From: a virus
DNA: 34,366 nucleotides
Direction: 5' to 3' (one strand)
IMG/VR virus record: IMGVR_UViG_3300046001_004537
Span: 1-34,366 of that record
Notes under the pieces: generated by a model
Databases searched by the model: none
What the model was told of the DNA's origin: nothing
What the model saw: the letters and a program-made list of their open reading frames with translations, nothing else
Translations under genes and position numbers: made by a program
Shown here: piece by piece, positions 7,621 to 13,188 of the stretch
Layout of the letters: each line of letters starts with the position of its first letter
How positions within the stretch are numbered: the first letter of the stretch is position 1

Positions 7621-7797
7621 TTACATGGTGGTTTTATACTTGTGCTCGTAGCCCTGTATCTCTGTCATCGTATGCGTTGCAAGCACATGAGCTAGGTTCA
7701 ATGCGGCCTGCGTAAACCTTAGCGCATCTCCAGAGTCTGTTGCTTTTTGCCCTTTGATTGCCAGAATCTCTATTGCAGTTTCAATTTCATTTTTCAT
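7621..7797 (-). CDS. 58-residue helical phage protein
   Basis: ATG 7797 to TAA 7621, encoding MKNEIETAIEILAIKGQKAT and then a long amphipathic helix (DALRFTQAALNLAHVLATH). GAGG lies about 9 bases upstream. Composition and length are like the small helical proteins found near terminase genes in many phages. No catalytic motif is visible and function is unknown. Codon use looks like that of its neighbours. Confidence 0.7.
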   Translation of the reverse strand: MKNEIETAIEILAIKGQKATDSGDALRFTQAALNLAHVLATHTMTEIQGYEHKYKTTM

Positions 7798-7855
7798 CTG
7801 GTTTTACCTCAGATTTCGCCTCTCTTTATCGGGTGAGCGGCTGTCCCGTAAACCG

Positions 7856-8215
7856 TTACTTACCTGCGAAGAAGGCGTCATCCCCGAAGTCTCTAACAGC
7901 ACCATAGTATTTCATGGCTCTAGCTCTTCGTGGGATGCGTAAGGTTTTGTTTAGAAAGCCAGGAGCGGACTCAATGATCGTGAGGAGATTCTGAAGGAAC
8001 TCCCAATCAGCGTGCGCTTTCTCTTCCAGAGTGGTGCCTAGATTATAACGCCAGTCGTGACGGAAGCAGGCTTCTGATATCTTGAGGCCGTAGATAGTAT
8101 CTGGGACGAAATCAAACTTGGCGTTAGCAGCACCGCATCCATTACAGATAGCAGCTCTTTGCTCTGGAGTAGCTTTATCGTAGCTAGGATGGGCTAGAAG
8201 ATTCATGCTGCTCAT
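7856..8215 (-). CDS. Phospholipase A2-like protein with HDxxY motif
   Basis: A 119-residue protein. Its centre reads IYGLKISEACFRHDWRY: His53-Asp54 and Tyr57 form the HDxxY signature of secreted-type and parvovirus VP1 phospholipases A2, where the His-Asp pair activates water and helps bind calcium. A possible calcium-loop region, VPDTIYGL, precedes it. Cys24, Cys27 and Cys50 could make a zinc site or disulphides. The C-terminal half is helical and basic (KTLRIPRRARAMKYYG). The start at 8215 has AGGAG with a 5-base spacer and overlaps the previous gene by 32 bases. Possible roles are membrane attack at lysis or entry. A structural domain without activity is also possible. Confidence 0.6.
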   Translation of the reverse strand: MSSMNLLAHPSYDKATPEQRAAICNGCGAANAKFDFVPDTIYGLKISEACFRHDWRYNLGTTLEEKAHADWEFLQNLLTIIESAPGFLNKTLRIPRRARAMKYYGAVRDFGDDAFFAGK

Positions 8216-8348
8216 TTAGCTCCTGAATGCCAGATCGCTTATGCTTGTGAGTTCTATTGGACTTACAGAATGGGCATGAACCGTTATTGCGACAGCCGGA
8301 AGAGTAAGACTTACCCCTGGTTAGAGGCTTACGAGTAGTTCTTGACAT
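8184..8348 (-). CDS. Small zinc-binding protein, first gene of the late operon
   Basis: A 54-residue basic protein (MSRTTRKPLTRGKSYSSG) with the cluster GCRNNGSCPFCKSNRTHKHK: three cysteines and two histidines in a short span suggest a zinc knuckle. It is the first gene downstream of the promoter at 8510-8539, with a leader of about 155 bases. A purine-rich GGGAGTAGG lies upstream of ATG 8348. Its position and likely nucleic-acid binding would fit a regulator or RNA-binding protein, but the sequence does not show a target. Confidence 0.7.
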   Translation of the reverse strand: MSRTTRKPLTRGKSYSSGCRNNGSCPFCKSNRTHKHKRSGIQELNEQHESSSPS

Positions 8349-8509
8349 CAAACCTACTCCCTTTGGCACCGATTGGTTCTCCCCCTGCCGTGGGAGTCAC
8401 AGACCAGCGTTCTGGCCTTGAGTCAATCAATCATTCTGTGCTGCTTGCAGTTACTGAGCTGGCGAAGTAATCTGCGGTTTTGACTTGTACACAAGCTAAG
8501 GTCAAGGGC

Positions 8510-8539
8510 ATTATACTGCTATGCAGGAAAAGCTGTCAA
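8510..8539 (-). promoter_or_regulatory. Consensus-like sigma70 promoter for the late (minus) operon
   Basis: On the minus strand TTGACA (8539-8534) is separated by 18 bases from TATAAT (8515-8510), both perfect hexamers. Transcription would start near 8503 and enter the gene at 8348. A CTTGT-AC-ACAAG dyad at 8484-8495 lies just downstream of the predicted start and could be an operator. Use of the host sigma70 polymerase agrees with the absence of a phage RNA polymerase. Confidence 0.85.
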
Positions 8540-8764
8540 GTGTTTCCTTATGATTAATTTTCATATCAAATGGATTCTTTATCACTTTTAGTTATATAGA
8601 AACCTTCTTTAAAATCACATTTCTTAATCTAAATTAGCTCTTTTTTTAAATTGCTGATTTCATTAGGGAATTTTGGATGTTTGAAATTTGCCTTTTGCAA
8701 AATTGGGAGGGTACTATAATAATACTGCTCTGCAATCCCCCCTCCCCCCTATCAAAACCACTGA

Positions 8765-8956
8765 ATCAATAGCTTTTCTCTATCACCTATCGATCACCCA
8801 CGATCAATAGATTCTCTGCATCCTATATCGATTCAGGGATAACGATAGCTTTTCTCTATCGATACAGCCTGGCTATCATCACCACGAGATCAATAGATTA
8901 TCTGCATCAATTCAGTTGGTCTATCGTCCAGCCTGGATCAATAGCTTTTATCTATG
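8765..8956 (+). repeat. Five-copy alternating iteron-like repeat array
   Basis: Copies of a 20-base repeat start at 8765, 8803, 8841, 8889 and 8937. Types alternate A-B-A-B-A: type A is close to ATCAATAGCTTTTCTCTATC, type B to ATCAATAGATTCTCTGCATC. Start-to-start distances are 38, 38, 48 and 48 bases. Copy 3 begins AACGATAG and contains the dyad CGATAG-N7-CTATCG (8843-8861). The even spacing, conserved length and place between divergent operons suggest sites for a phage DNA-binding protein, either as replication iterons or as a regulatory operator array. Fixed spacers of 18 and 28 bases and few, varied copies do not fit CRISPR. Confidence 0.85.
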
Positions 8957-9016
8957 GATTGGCAGGGTGGAATGAATGCGGAGAATATGCTGCCTATAGG
9001 GATACCTACCTATGCA

Positions 9017-9040
9017 TATAGAGATGCCTATAGAGATGCC
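9017..9040 (+). repeat. Two tandem 12-bp repeats
   Basis: TATAGAGATGCC occurs twice head to tail (9017-9028 and 9029-9040), followed by CATGCC, with diverged partial copies just upstream (GCCTATAGGGATACC near 8992). It lies between the 20-bp repeat array and the first early gene. Role unknown; it may belong to the same origin or control region. Confidence 0.7.
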
Positions 9041-9110
9041 CATGCCATTGCATATACATATATATGAATCACGACCCTGAAAATATTTTGAATATATTTG
9101 CAGAAAGGTA

Positions 9111-9126
9111 TTGTCATCTGTGACAA
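9111..9126 (+). promoter_or_regulatory. Operator-like dyad upstream of first early gene
   Basis: TTGTCA-TCTG-TGACAA is a perfect 6+6 inverted repeat 50 bases before the ATG at 9177. TATTGT/TTGTCA-like hexamers overlap it, but I cannot fix -35 and -10 boxes for an early promoter. A dimeric repressor such as one of the phage HTH proteins could bind here. Confidence 0.45.
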
Positions 9127-9176
9127 GGCGTGAGAGTATAGCCACATCGAAACAAAACAACCAACGGGGGATAACC

Positions 9177-9896
9177 ATGAAGCTTCTAAGCTTTAATGCA
9201 GACGCTAAAACAATAAAATCAAACGAGTCCGGATCGGAATATCTGACAGCTATCCTGTACCTTGCTCCTGCTGACAGTGTGCCGGGTATCAATACTTGCC
9301 CCATGGCAGAACTAGCAGGATGCAAAGCTGGCTGCCTTTATGGTGCAGGTCGCGCTGCTATATTCCCGGCCATTCACTTAGCCCGTAGAGCAAAAACAGA
9401 ACTATTCAGAGACGATAGAACTGCATTTATGCTTCAGCTAAAGAAAGAAATTCAGGCATTTCAAAAGAAAGCTTTCAAGCTTGGAAAGATAGCAGCTATT
9501 CGACTTAACGGAACTAGTGATATCGCATGGGAGAATATCCCTACTGATACAGGATCAAGCTTAATGACAGACTTTCCTGACATTCAATGGTATGACTACA
9601 CTAAATTGCCCGGTCGTCGTGTTCCAAGCAATTACCATTTGACCGCCTCTTACTCGCAAGCCAATCAGTCCTATGCTTCCAAGGTTTCTAAGACCTTGCA
9701 CAATATCGCCGTTGTATTCCGCACTAAAGAACTGCCCGACACTTTCCTTGGTCGCAAGGTTATTAGTGGCGATAAGACAGACCTTAGGTTCTTGGATCAA
9801 TCCGGCGTAGTTGTTGGTTTGTACGCTAAAGGTCCGGCTAAAAAGGATCAGTCAGGATTTGTTGTGGACTATAGCCGGATGATCGCAAGGGGATAG
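9177..9896 (+). CDS. GP88-family protein (mycobacteriophage gene 88 type)
   Basis: A 239-residue protein and the first early gene. It matches the pattern I know for the gene-88 family: an N-terminal LSFNADAKT, then YLTAILYLAPAD, the cysteine cluster CPMAELAGCKAGC (C-x7-C-x3-C) followed by LYGAGR, then RLNGTSDIAWE and WYDYTKLPGR. The three clustered cysteines suggest a metal centre. No reaction has been assigned to the family as far as I know. ATG 9177 is chosen over upstream in-frame starts because GGGGG stands 6 bases before it and the family begins there. A strong RNA hairpin starts on the base after its stop codon. Confidence 0.8.
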   Translation: MKLLSFNADAKTIKSNESGSEYLTAILYLAPADSVPGINTCPMAELAGCKAGCLYGAGRAAIFPAIHLARRAKTELFRDDRTAFMLQLKKEIQAFQKKAFKLGKIAAIRLNGTSDIAWENIPTDTGSSLMTDFPDIQWYDYTKLPGRRVPSNYHLTASYSQANQSYASKVSKTLHNIAVVFRTKELPDTFLGRKVISGDKTDLRFLDQSGVVVGLYAKGPAKKDQSGFVVDYSRMIARG

Positions 9897-9939
9897 TGGC
9901 TTACTAGATAGCATTTCCGAGTGCTATCAGTGAAAGCCA
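9897..9939 (+). other. 17-bp RNA hairpin immediately after the GP88 stop codon
   Basis: TGGCTT (9897-9902) pairs with AAGCCA (9934-9939); ACT (9903-9905) with AGT (9929-9931); GATAGCAT (9907-9914) with GTGCTATC (9921-9928, one T-G wobble). The loop is 6 bases; the only interruptions are a bulged A (9906) and a bulged GA (9932-9933). No U-run follows. It may separate expression of the first gene from the rest by RNase processing or by stabilising the upstream message. Confidence 0.7.
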
Positions 9940-9960
9940 TTAACCAACCAGAGGCATGAT

Positions 9961-10203
9961 ATGAGCACAGAAAACCAAGCAAGGCCGTTAAGCAATATCG
10001 CGCACGATATTAAGCGTGATTGGAAGCAAGTTAACTATGCCGCCATGCCATACCTCAATGCCATGTTAAACATGGATGGCATCGAAGGGAATTACTACCA
10101 CGACAGCGGCACATCAATTGTGCGATACTTTCTCGCCAATGCCGGGTCATGGCGCGGACACGTTGCACAATCCATCAAACTAGAGCTGAGAGGCATGATA
10201 TGA
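9961..10203 (+). CDS. Conserved small protein, function unknown
   Basis: An 80-residue protein (MSTENQARPLSNIAHDIKRD) with YAAMPYLNAM in the middle and YFLANAGSWRGHVAQSIKLE near the end. This arrangement, in particular the NA-x-WRG segment, occurs in many phage and plasmid hypotheticals, but I know no function. It is predicted helical and soluble. A 17-base sequence around its start is repeated at its end (10189-10205), where the next gene begins by an ATGA overlap. Confidence 0.7.
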   Translation: MSTENQARPLSNIAHDIKRDWKQVNYAAMPYLNAMLNMDGIEGNYYHDSGTSIVRYFLANAGSWRGHVAQSIKLELRGMI

Positions 10204-10283
10204 GCGAGAAAATGAAAGAAACGCTTTGCATGGTAGGGTGCTGTTTATGTTCAATAATAATTGCGGGAGCACTAGTGCTATGA
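10200..10283 (+). CDS. 27-residue cysteine-rich membrane peptide
   Basis: ATG 10200 overlaps the stop of the gene before (ATGA) and its TGA overlaps the ATG of the gene after (ATGA at 10280). The product begins MSEKMKETLCMVGCCLCSII and ends IAGALVL: a short charged N-terminus and a single hydrophobic segment with four cysteines. The shared 17-base start region AGAGGCATGATATGAGC is the same as that in front of the previous gene. Coupling on both sides is the main support for reality. An inner-membrane location is inferred. Confidence 0.6.
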   Translation: MSEKMKETLCMVGCCLCSIIIAGALVL

Positions 10284-10543
10284 TCAAAATTACTTGGTAT
10301 TCGATAGACCTGGGAGCGTACATCGATAGCTATTCAGACGGCACTTGGAGCTTGCGAAGCCTTTACGTTCTTGACAGTAAGGGCGGGATTTATGAGGAAT
10401 TGCCGGGTAACATGCTCACGGAAAGAGCCGACGCCGAAATTGATGCCCTGATTCAGAAAGCTTTAGACAGTGAACAGCCGGACTCAGATGGGCCAGACGT
10501 GCCCGATTACCCGCAATACACTATAAGGGGCGTGCAATGCTAA
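10280..10543 (+). CDS. Hypothetical acidic protein (87 residues)
   Basis: The start at 10280 (MIKITWYSIDLGAYIDSYSD) is preferred to an upstream in-frame ATG because it makes a 4-base overlap with the 27-residue gene. The N-terminal half looks beta-rich (WSLRSLYVLDSKGGIYEEL). The C-terminus is acidic and proline-rich (DSEQPDSDGPDVPDYPQY). I do not recognise the family. The next gene starts 7 bases before its stop. Confidence 0.55.
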   Translation: MIKITWYSIDLGAYIDSYSDGTWSLRSLYVLDSKGGIYEELPGNMLTERADAEIDALIQKALDSEQPDSDGPDVPDYPQYTIRGVQC

Positions 10544-10755
10544 ATTTACAGGATTGGTTAGACGAACACGAAGCACCGCAGACAATGGGAGGTGCGATTA
10601 TGTACGTGCGATCGGATGACGTGCGTACCTTGGTCGACCAGATCCGGCGAGAGCGGATCAGCAAGAGCGAGTTGATAGAAGTGCTGCTGGCTACTAGGGG
10701 TCTGTCTGAAGGCGTCACCGCTGATGCAATACTTGCGGCAATGGTGGCGTCATGA
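10537..10755 (+). CDS. Hypothetical small protein (72 residues)
   Basis: A 72-residue acidic protein, MLNLQDWLDEHEAPQTMGGA, followed by a charged helical segment with VDQIRRERISKSELIEVL. No motif is recognised. It is embedded in a chain of overlapping early genes; its stop overlaps the next ATG as ATGA. The even codon use and the coupling argue that it is translated. Confidence 0.55.
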   Translation: MLNLQDWLDEHEAPQTMGGAIMYVRSDDVRTLVDQIRRERISKSELIEVLLATRGLSEGVTADAILAAMVAS

Positions 10756-10880
10756 AAACAATTCAAGAACTCGGAAAAGAGGCAGAGCTTTTGCTTATCA
10801 TTGACCTGATAAAACAATCTCAGGCCGCGCAGTACCTGCAAACAGTCGAGCCGGGAATCATAATCCACACTACAGCTTAA
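10752..10880 (+). CDS. 42-residue hypothetical protein
   Basis: ATG 10752 overlaps the upstream TGA, and TAA ends at 10880, 9 bases before the dUTPase ATG. The product MKTIQELGKEAELLLIIDLI continues KQSQAAQYLQTVEPGIIIHT. It is a short amphipathic helix and nothing more can be said. The dUTPase Shine-Dalgarno AAGGAG overlaps its stop codon. Confidence 0.5.
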   Translation: MKTIQELGKEAELLLIIDLIKQSQAAQYLQTVEPGIIIHTTA

Positions 10881-10889
10881 GGAGACCGC

Positions 10890-11303
10890 ATGAAATTTAC
10901 AAAGTTAACAAGCACAGCAATAACCCCAACAAGAGCCACAACGGGCGCGGCAGGGCTTGATCTGTACGCCGATGCTGATGTTTTCGTATTGACAGGCGAA
11001 TCGGTTATGCTCGGCACAGGGATAGCAGTGGAAGTGCCTTTAGACCATGTTGGATTGGTGTTTATCCGCTCCAGCCTAGGCAAAGCAGGCGTGGGACTGA
11101 CCAACGCTGTGGGCGTGATAGATAGCGACTACCGTGGGGAGATAATGCTTTCTCTAGCATCTACATCGGGCCATTACATTAGACGAGGCGACAGAGTAGC
11201 TCAGATGATAATCATGCCGGTGGTGCCCGTGGAGATGATCGAAGTGGATGCGCTGAGCACTACGGATAGAGGCGCGGGATCTTTCGGGAGTACAGGCAGA
11301 TGA
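10890..11303 (+). CDS. dut: dUTPase (dUTP pyrophosphatase)
   Basis: A 137-residue trimeric-type dUTPase, hydrolysing dUTP to dUMP and pyrophosphate to keep uracil out of DNA and supply dTMP precursor. All five family motifs are present: I AGLDLYA (21-27), II RSSLG (60-64), III GVIDSDYRGE (75-84, catalytic Asp78), IV GDRVAQ (100-105) and V RGAGSFGSTG (127-136, the mobile C-terminal arm). The length is slightly under bacterial enzymes of about 150. The ATG has a strong AAGGAG upstream, the first good ribosome site after a chain of coupled genes. Confidence 0.96.
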   Translation: MKFTKLTSTAITPTRATTGAAGLDLYADADVFVLTGESVMLGTGIAVEVPLDHVGLVFIRSSLGKAGVGLTNAVGVIDSDYRGEIMLSLASTSGHYIRRGDRVAQMIIMPVVPVEMIEVDALSTTDRGAGSFGSTGR

Positions 11304-11485
11304 TGAAATTCCTGAAAAAGCTAAGTCAGAGCAAGCGTAAAGTGCTGTTATCTGATACCCTCACGGAGATTCAAAAAAGTTTAGACTCGGAGCATGGAAT
11401 CAGACCTATAAACGAAGAGCCGAGAGACAGTTACAGAAAACTCTCAGAAGTCCCAGCATCGAGGTGGCAAAATGGATCAGTATAA
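11300..11485 (+). CDS. Hypothetical basic protein (61 residues)
   Basis: Starts MMKFLKKLSQSKRKVLLSDT; either ATG 11300 (ATGA overlap with the dut stop) or ATG 11303 may be used. Lysine- and arginine-rich at the N-terminus, polar afterwards. No family recognised. Its end overlaps the next small zinc-protein gene by 14 bases. Confidence 0.5.
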   Translation: MMKFLKKLSQSKRKVLLSDTLTEIQKSLDSEHGIRPINEEPRDSYRKLSEVPASRWQNGSV

Positions 11486-11639
11486 GTGCGAAATATGCTC
11501 AGAAAGGAAAGGCTCGGGGAAAGATCACTCAAAGTGCTCAAGGACTTTACAAGCCAGGTACAAGGACAGGGAGAGACAGCCTAAGCCTGTCCACGAAGGC
11601 ACCATTAAGATGTATAAGGCGATCTACCAGCGATTTTAA
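11472..11639 (+). CDS. 55-residue zinc-knuckle protein
   Basis: ATG 11472 to TAA 11639. The N-terminus MDQYKCEICSERKGSGKDHS followed by KCS gives a C-x2-C…H-x2-C pattern, a likely zinc knuckle. The rest is basic (RTLQARYKDRERQ) and ends KMYKAIYQRF. I recognise the arrangement from other phage early regions but know no function. This frame is chosen over a serine-rich alternative frame starting at 11464 because of the cysteine motif and the sensible composition. Confidence 0.65.
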   Translation: MDQYKCEICSERKGSGKDHSKCSRTLQARYKDRERQPKPVHEGTIKMYKAIYQRF

Positions 11640-11666
11640 GAAGGAAGCAATGCTAGGGTAGCGGGT

Positions 11667-11692
11667 AAAAAAAAGCCCCAAGGAAAGGGGCT
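11667..11692 (-). terminator. Minus-strand terminator inside the plus-strand early operon
   Basis: AGCCCC (11674-11679) and GGGGCT (11687-11692) form a 6-bp stem with a 7-base loop. Read on the minus strand the stem is followed by a run of Ts (complement of the A-run 11667-11674). The plus-strand reading has AAAACG after the stem and should not terminate. It would therefore stop antisense transcription entering the dut region. The gap 11640-11766 also has a weaker 5-bp stem (CGCCT 11697-11701, AGGCG 11718-11722). Confidence 0.6.
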
Positions 11693-11766
11693 AAAACGCC
11701 TTAAGAGGGGGATGCTCAGGCGGTGACGAGAATTGATTATAGCACATACAAAATTAGGGGGATGAC

Positions 11767-12135
11767 ATGAGAGAGCTAAAGTTTAGAGCCTGGGATATAG
11801 AGAATAGAGTGATGGTGCAAGACTTCCTATCGATTGACGACTGCGGCGACGTATACGGGCGGCACACGGATGAAAGCATCAGCACCTGCCATATCATGCA
11901 GTTCACTGGAGTGGCAGACAAGAACGGCAAGGAGATTTGCGAGGGGGACATTCTTGCTAATGAAAATTATCCGGCAATAGACGAAACCTTGGAGATCTTT
12001 TTCCTGAATGGCAGCTTCCAGGCATTTCCGAGATCTGGGCCAGGCACTCCTTTGGGGCAGTTGAAGCCTCGTAATAGATACGAAGTCATTGGCAACATTT
12101 ATGCCAATATTGACCTTGTGTACGAAAGGGGATGA
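11767..12135 (+). CDS. YopX-family protein
   Basis: A 122-residue protein with the hallmarks of the YopX family: MRELKFRAWDIENRVMV at the N-terminus, then HIMQFTGVADKNGKEICEGD in the middle (the TG-x-D-KNGKEI-EGDI signature), and YEVIGNIYAN near the C-terminus. The family is common in phage early regions. Structures show an oligomeric beta-rich fold, and its biochemical role is unknown. The start follows GGGGGATGAC, a junction sequence used again at the next two genes. Confidence 0.92.
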   Translation: MRELKFRAWDIENRVMVQDFLSIDDCGDVYGRHTDESISTCHIMQFTGVADKNGKEICEGDILANENYPAIDETLEIFFLNGSFQAFPRSGPGTPLGQLKPRNRYEVIGNIYANIDLVYERG

Positions 12136-12136
12136 C

Positions 12137-12529
12137 ATGAACAAAGCAGACAAAATCATAGAAAGGCTGGAGCACTGCAAGCCGTCAGGAACTAACCGCT
12201 GGATTGCGAGGTGTCCAGCGCATAAGGATTCAAGCCCGAGTTTAGTAATAAGCCAGCCAGACAACGAGCGGGTTCTTATCCATTGTCACGCTGGCTGTAG
12301 CGCCGGGGATATCCTGGACTCTATAGGACTGGACTGGGGCGCTTTGATGCCTGACAAAGGCATGACGTATAGCGCGACGAGGATTACCCGTAAGGATGCG
12401 CCTCTCGTGGACGAGATGCTCATTGAGATTAGCAAAAGCATGTTATCTCGTGGGGAGCGAATGTCCGAACTAGACAAACAGGCGGTATTAGGCGCAAGAT
12501 TGAGAGTCCTACAAGCTAACAGGGGATGA
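12137..12529 (+). CDS. Stand-alone primase zinc-binding domain (CHC2-like)
   Basis: A 130-residue protein. Residues 1-70 resemble the N-terminal zinc domain of DnaG/T7 gp4 primases: RWIARCPAHKDSSPSLVI (Cys26, His29) and VLIHCHAGCSAGDILDSIGL (Cys50, Cys54). No TOPRIM domain follows; the rest is a charged helical tail. It could recognise priming sites for a host primase or for the phage helicase two genes downstream. The ATG is one base after the YopX stop, within the repeated GGGGATGAC-ATG junction. Longer in-frame starts upstream would overlap YopX and lack a ribosome site. Confidence 0.8.
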   Translation: MNKADKIIERLEHCKPSGTNRWIARCPAHKDSSPSLVISQPDNERVLIHCHAGCSAGDILDSIGLDWGALMPDKGMTYSATRITRKDAPLVDEMLIEISKSMLSRGERMSELDKQAVLGARLRVLQANRG

Positions 12530-12531
12530 CC

Positions 12532-13188
12532 ATGCACTACTACAAAAGAAATATAGGGGACTATCACAAGAAAGCAGGGAGGCTTTCTATTCTGGAGCAC
12601 GGAGCGTACACGCTCTTGATAGATGCGTGCTATGACCGTGAACGCTTTCCCACGCTTGAGCAGGCTATTGATTGGGCGTGGGCTTCAACAGAGGCTGAGA
12701 AGCAGGCGGTCGAGTCTGTCTTGCGTAGATTTTTCACGCTGGAGGATGGAGTTTATGTTCAAGGCAGAATCATGGAGGAGATCGCTGCTTACCACGAAAA
12801 CAGTAAGATAAACAAGCGCATAGCAATTGATCGTGAGGAGAAGAAGAGATCAATGCTGAACGCTTCGTGCACGGAGCGTGAACCAACCGTGAACGAACCT
12901 CCACCTAACCATAAACCATTAACCATTAACCAAGAACCACTTGGGGAAAAGCAGGCGGTGCGAAAGAGATTTAAAGCGCCAACTCCTGATGAGGTTCTTG
13001 AGTACGCTAACGGTATCGGATTCGACATTGACCATGAGCACTTCGTGACCTACTACACGGCGCAGGGGTGGAAGTTAAGCAACGGGGTAGCAATGAAGGA
13101 TTGGAAGGCAACAGTCCAGAACTGGAAGAGAAGGGAAGCGCAGAAGCTATCCATCCCCACGAATACAAGCTTTGTTAAGGAGGTTTAA
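12532..13188 (+). CDS. DUF1376-type replication protein (YdaU-like)
   Basis: A 218-residue protein beginning MHYYKRNIGDYHKKAGRLSI and continuing EHGAYTLLIDACY, the classical start of DUF1376/YdaU proteins. These sit next to helicase loaders or helicases in lambdoid and related phages. The linker has PPPNHKPLTINQEPLG, a run common in phage replication initiators. The C-terminus (YTAQGWKLSNGVAMKDWKAT) resembles the DNA-binding end of such initiators. I infer an origin-recognition or helicase-loading role. The second ATG (12532) is chosen because AGGGG is 6 bases upstream; ATG 12526 would have no spacer. Confidence 0.8.
   Translation: MHYYKRNIGDYHKKAGRLSILEHGAYTLLIDACYDRERFPTLEQAIDWAWASTEAEKQAVESVLRRFFTLEDGVYVQGRIMEEIAAYHENSKINKRIAIDREEKKRSMLNASCTEREPTVNEPPPNHKPLTINQEPLGEKQAVRKRFKAPTPDEVLEYANGIGFDIDHEHFVTYYTAQGWKLSNGVAMKDWKATVQNWKRREAQKLSIPTNTSFVKEV

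Larger units (their letters stand above)
8349..9176. other. Divergent gene-free control region (828 bases)
   Basis: No convincing coding sequence is present. From left to right it holds: the late leader (8349-8503); the late promoter; a strongly AT-rich stretch (about 8540-8720) with an isolated TATAAT at 8715-8720 on the plus strand that lacks a good -35; a C-tract (8737-8750); the alternating repeat array (8765-8956); a tandem repeat (9017-9040); an AT-rich segment (9050-9100); and a dyad (9111-9126) before the first early gene. An origin of replication and the early promoter are most likely here, but neither is pinned down. Confidence 0.75.

Noticed and set aside
7828-7848. Small hairpin (CGGG/CCCG) upstream of the 58-residue gene
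   Set aside because: Only 4-5 bp of pairing and no T-run; not distinguishable from chance.
8711-8720. Early promoter with TATAAT at 8715-8720
   Set aside because: No acceptable -35 at 16-18 bases; the nearest TTGCAA is 14 bases away. Kept only as a remark in the control region.
8765-8956. CRISPR array
   Set aside because: Only five copies of two alternating types with spacers of 18 and 28 bases, and no cas genes; it fits a binding-site array better.
8948-9325. 125-residue open frame on the minus strand in the control region
   Set aside because: It crosses the start of the well-supported GP88 gene, has low-complexity sequence from the tandem repeats and no ribosome site.
11464-11661. 65-residue frame on the plus strand (serine- and threonine-rich)
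   Set aside because: The overlapping frame from 11472 encodes a proper zinc-knuckle protein; this one reads the same bases out of frame.
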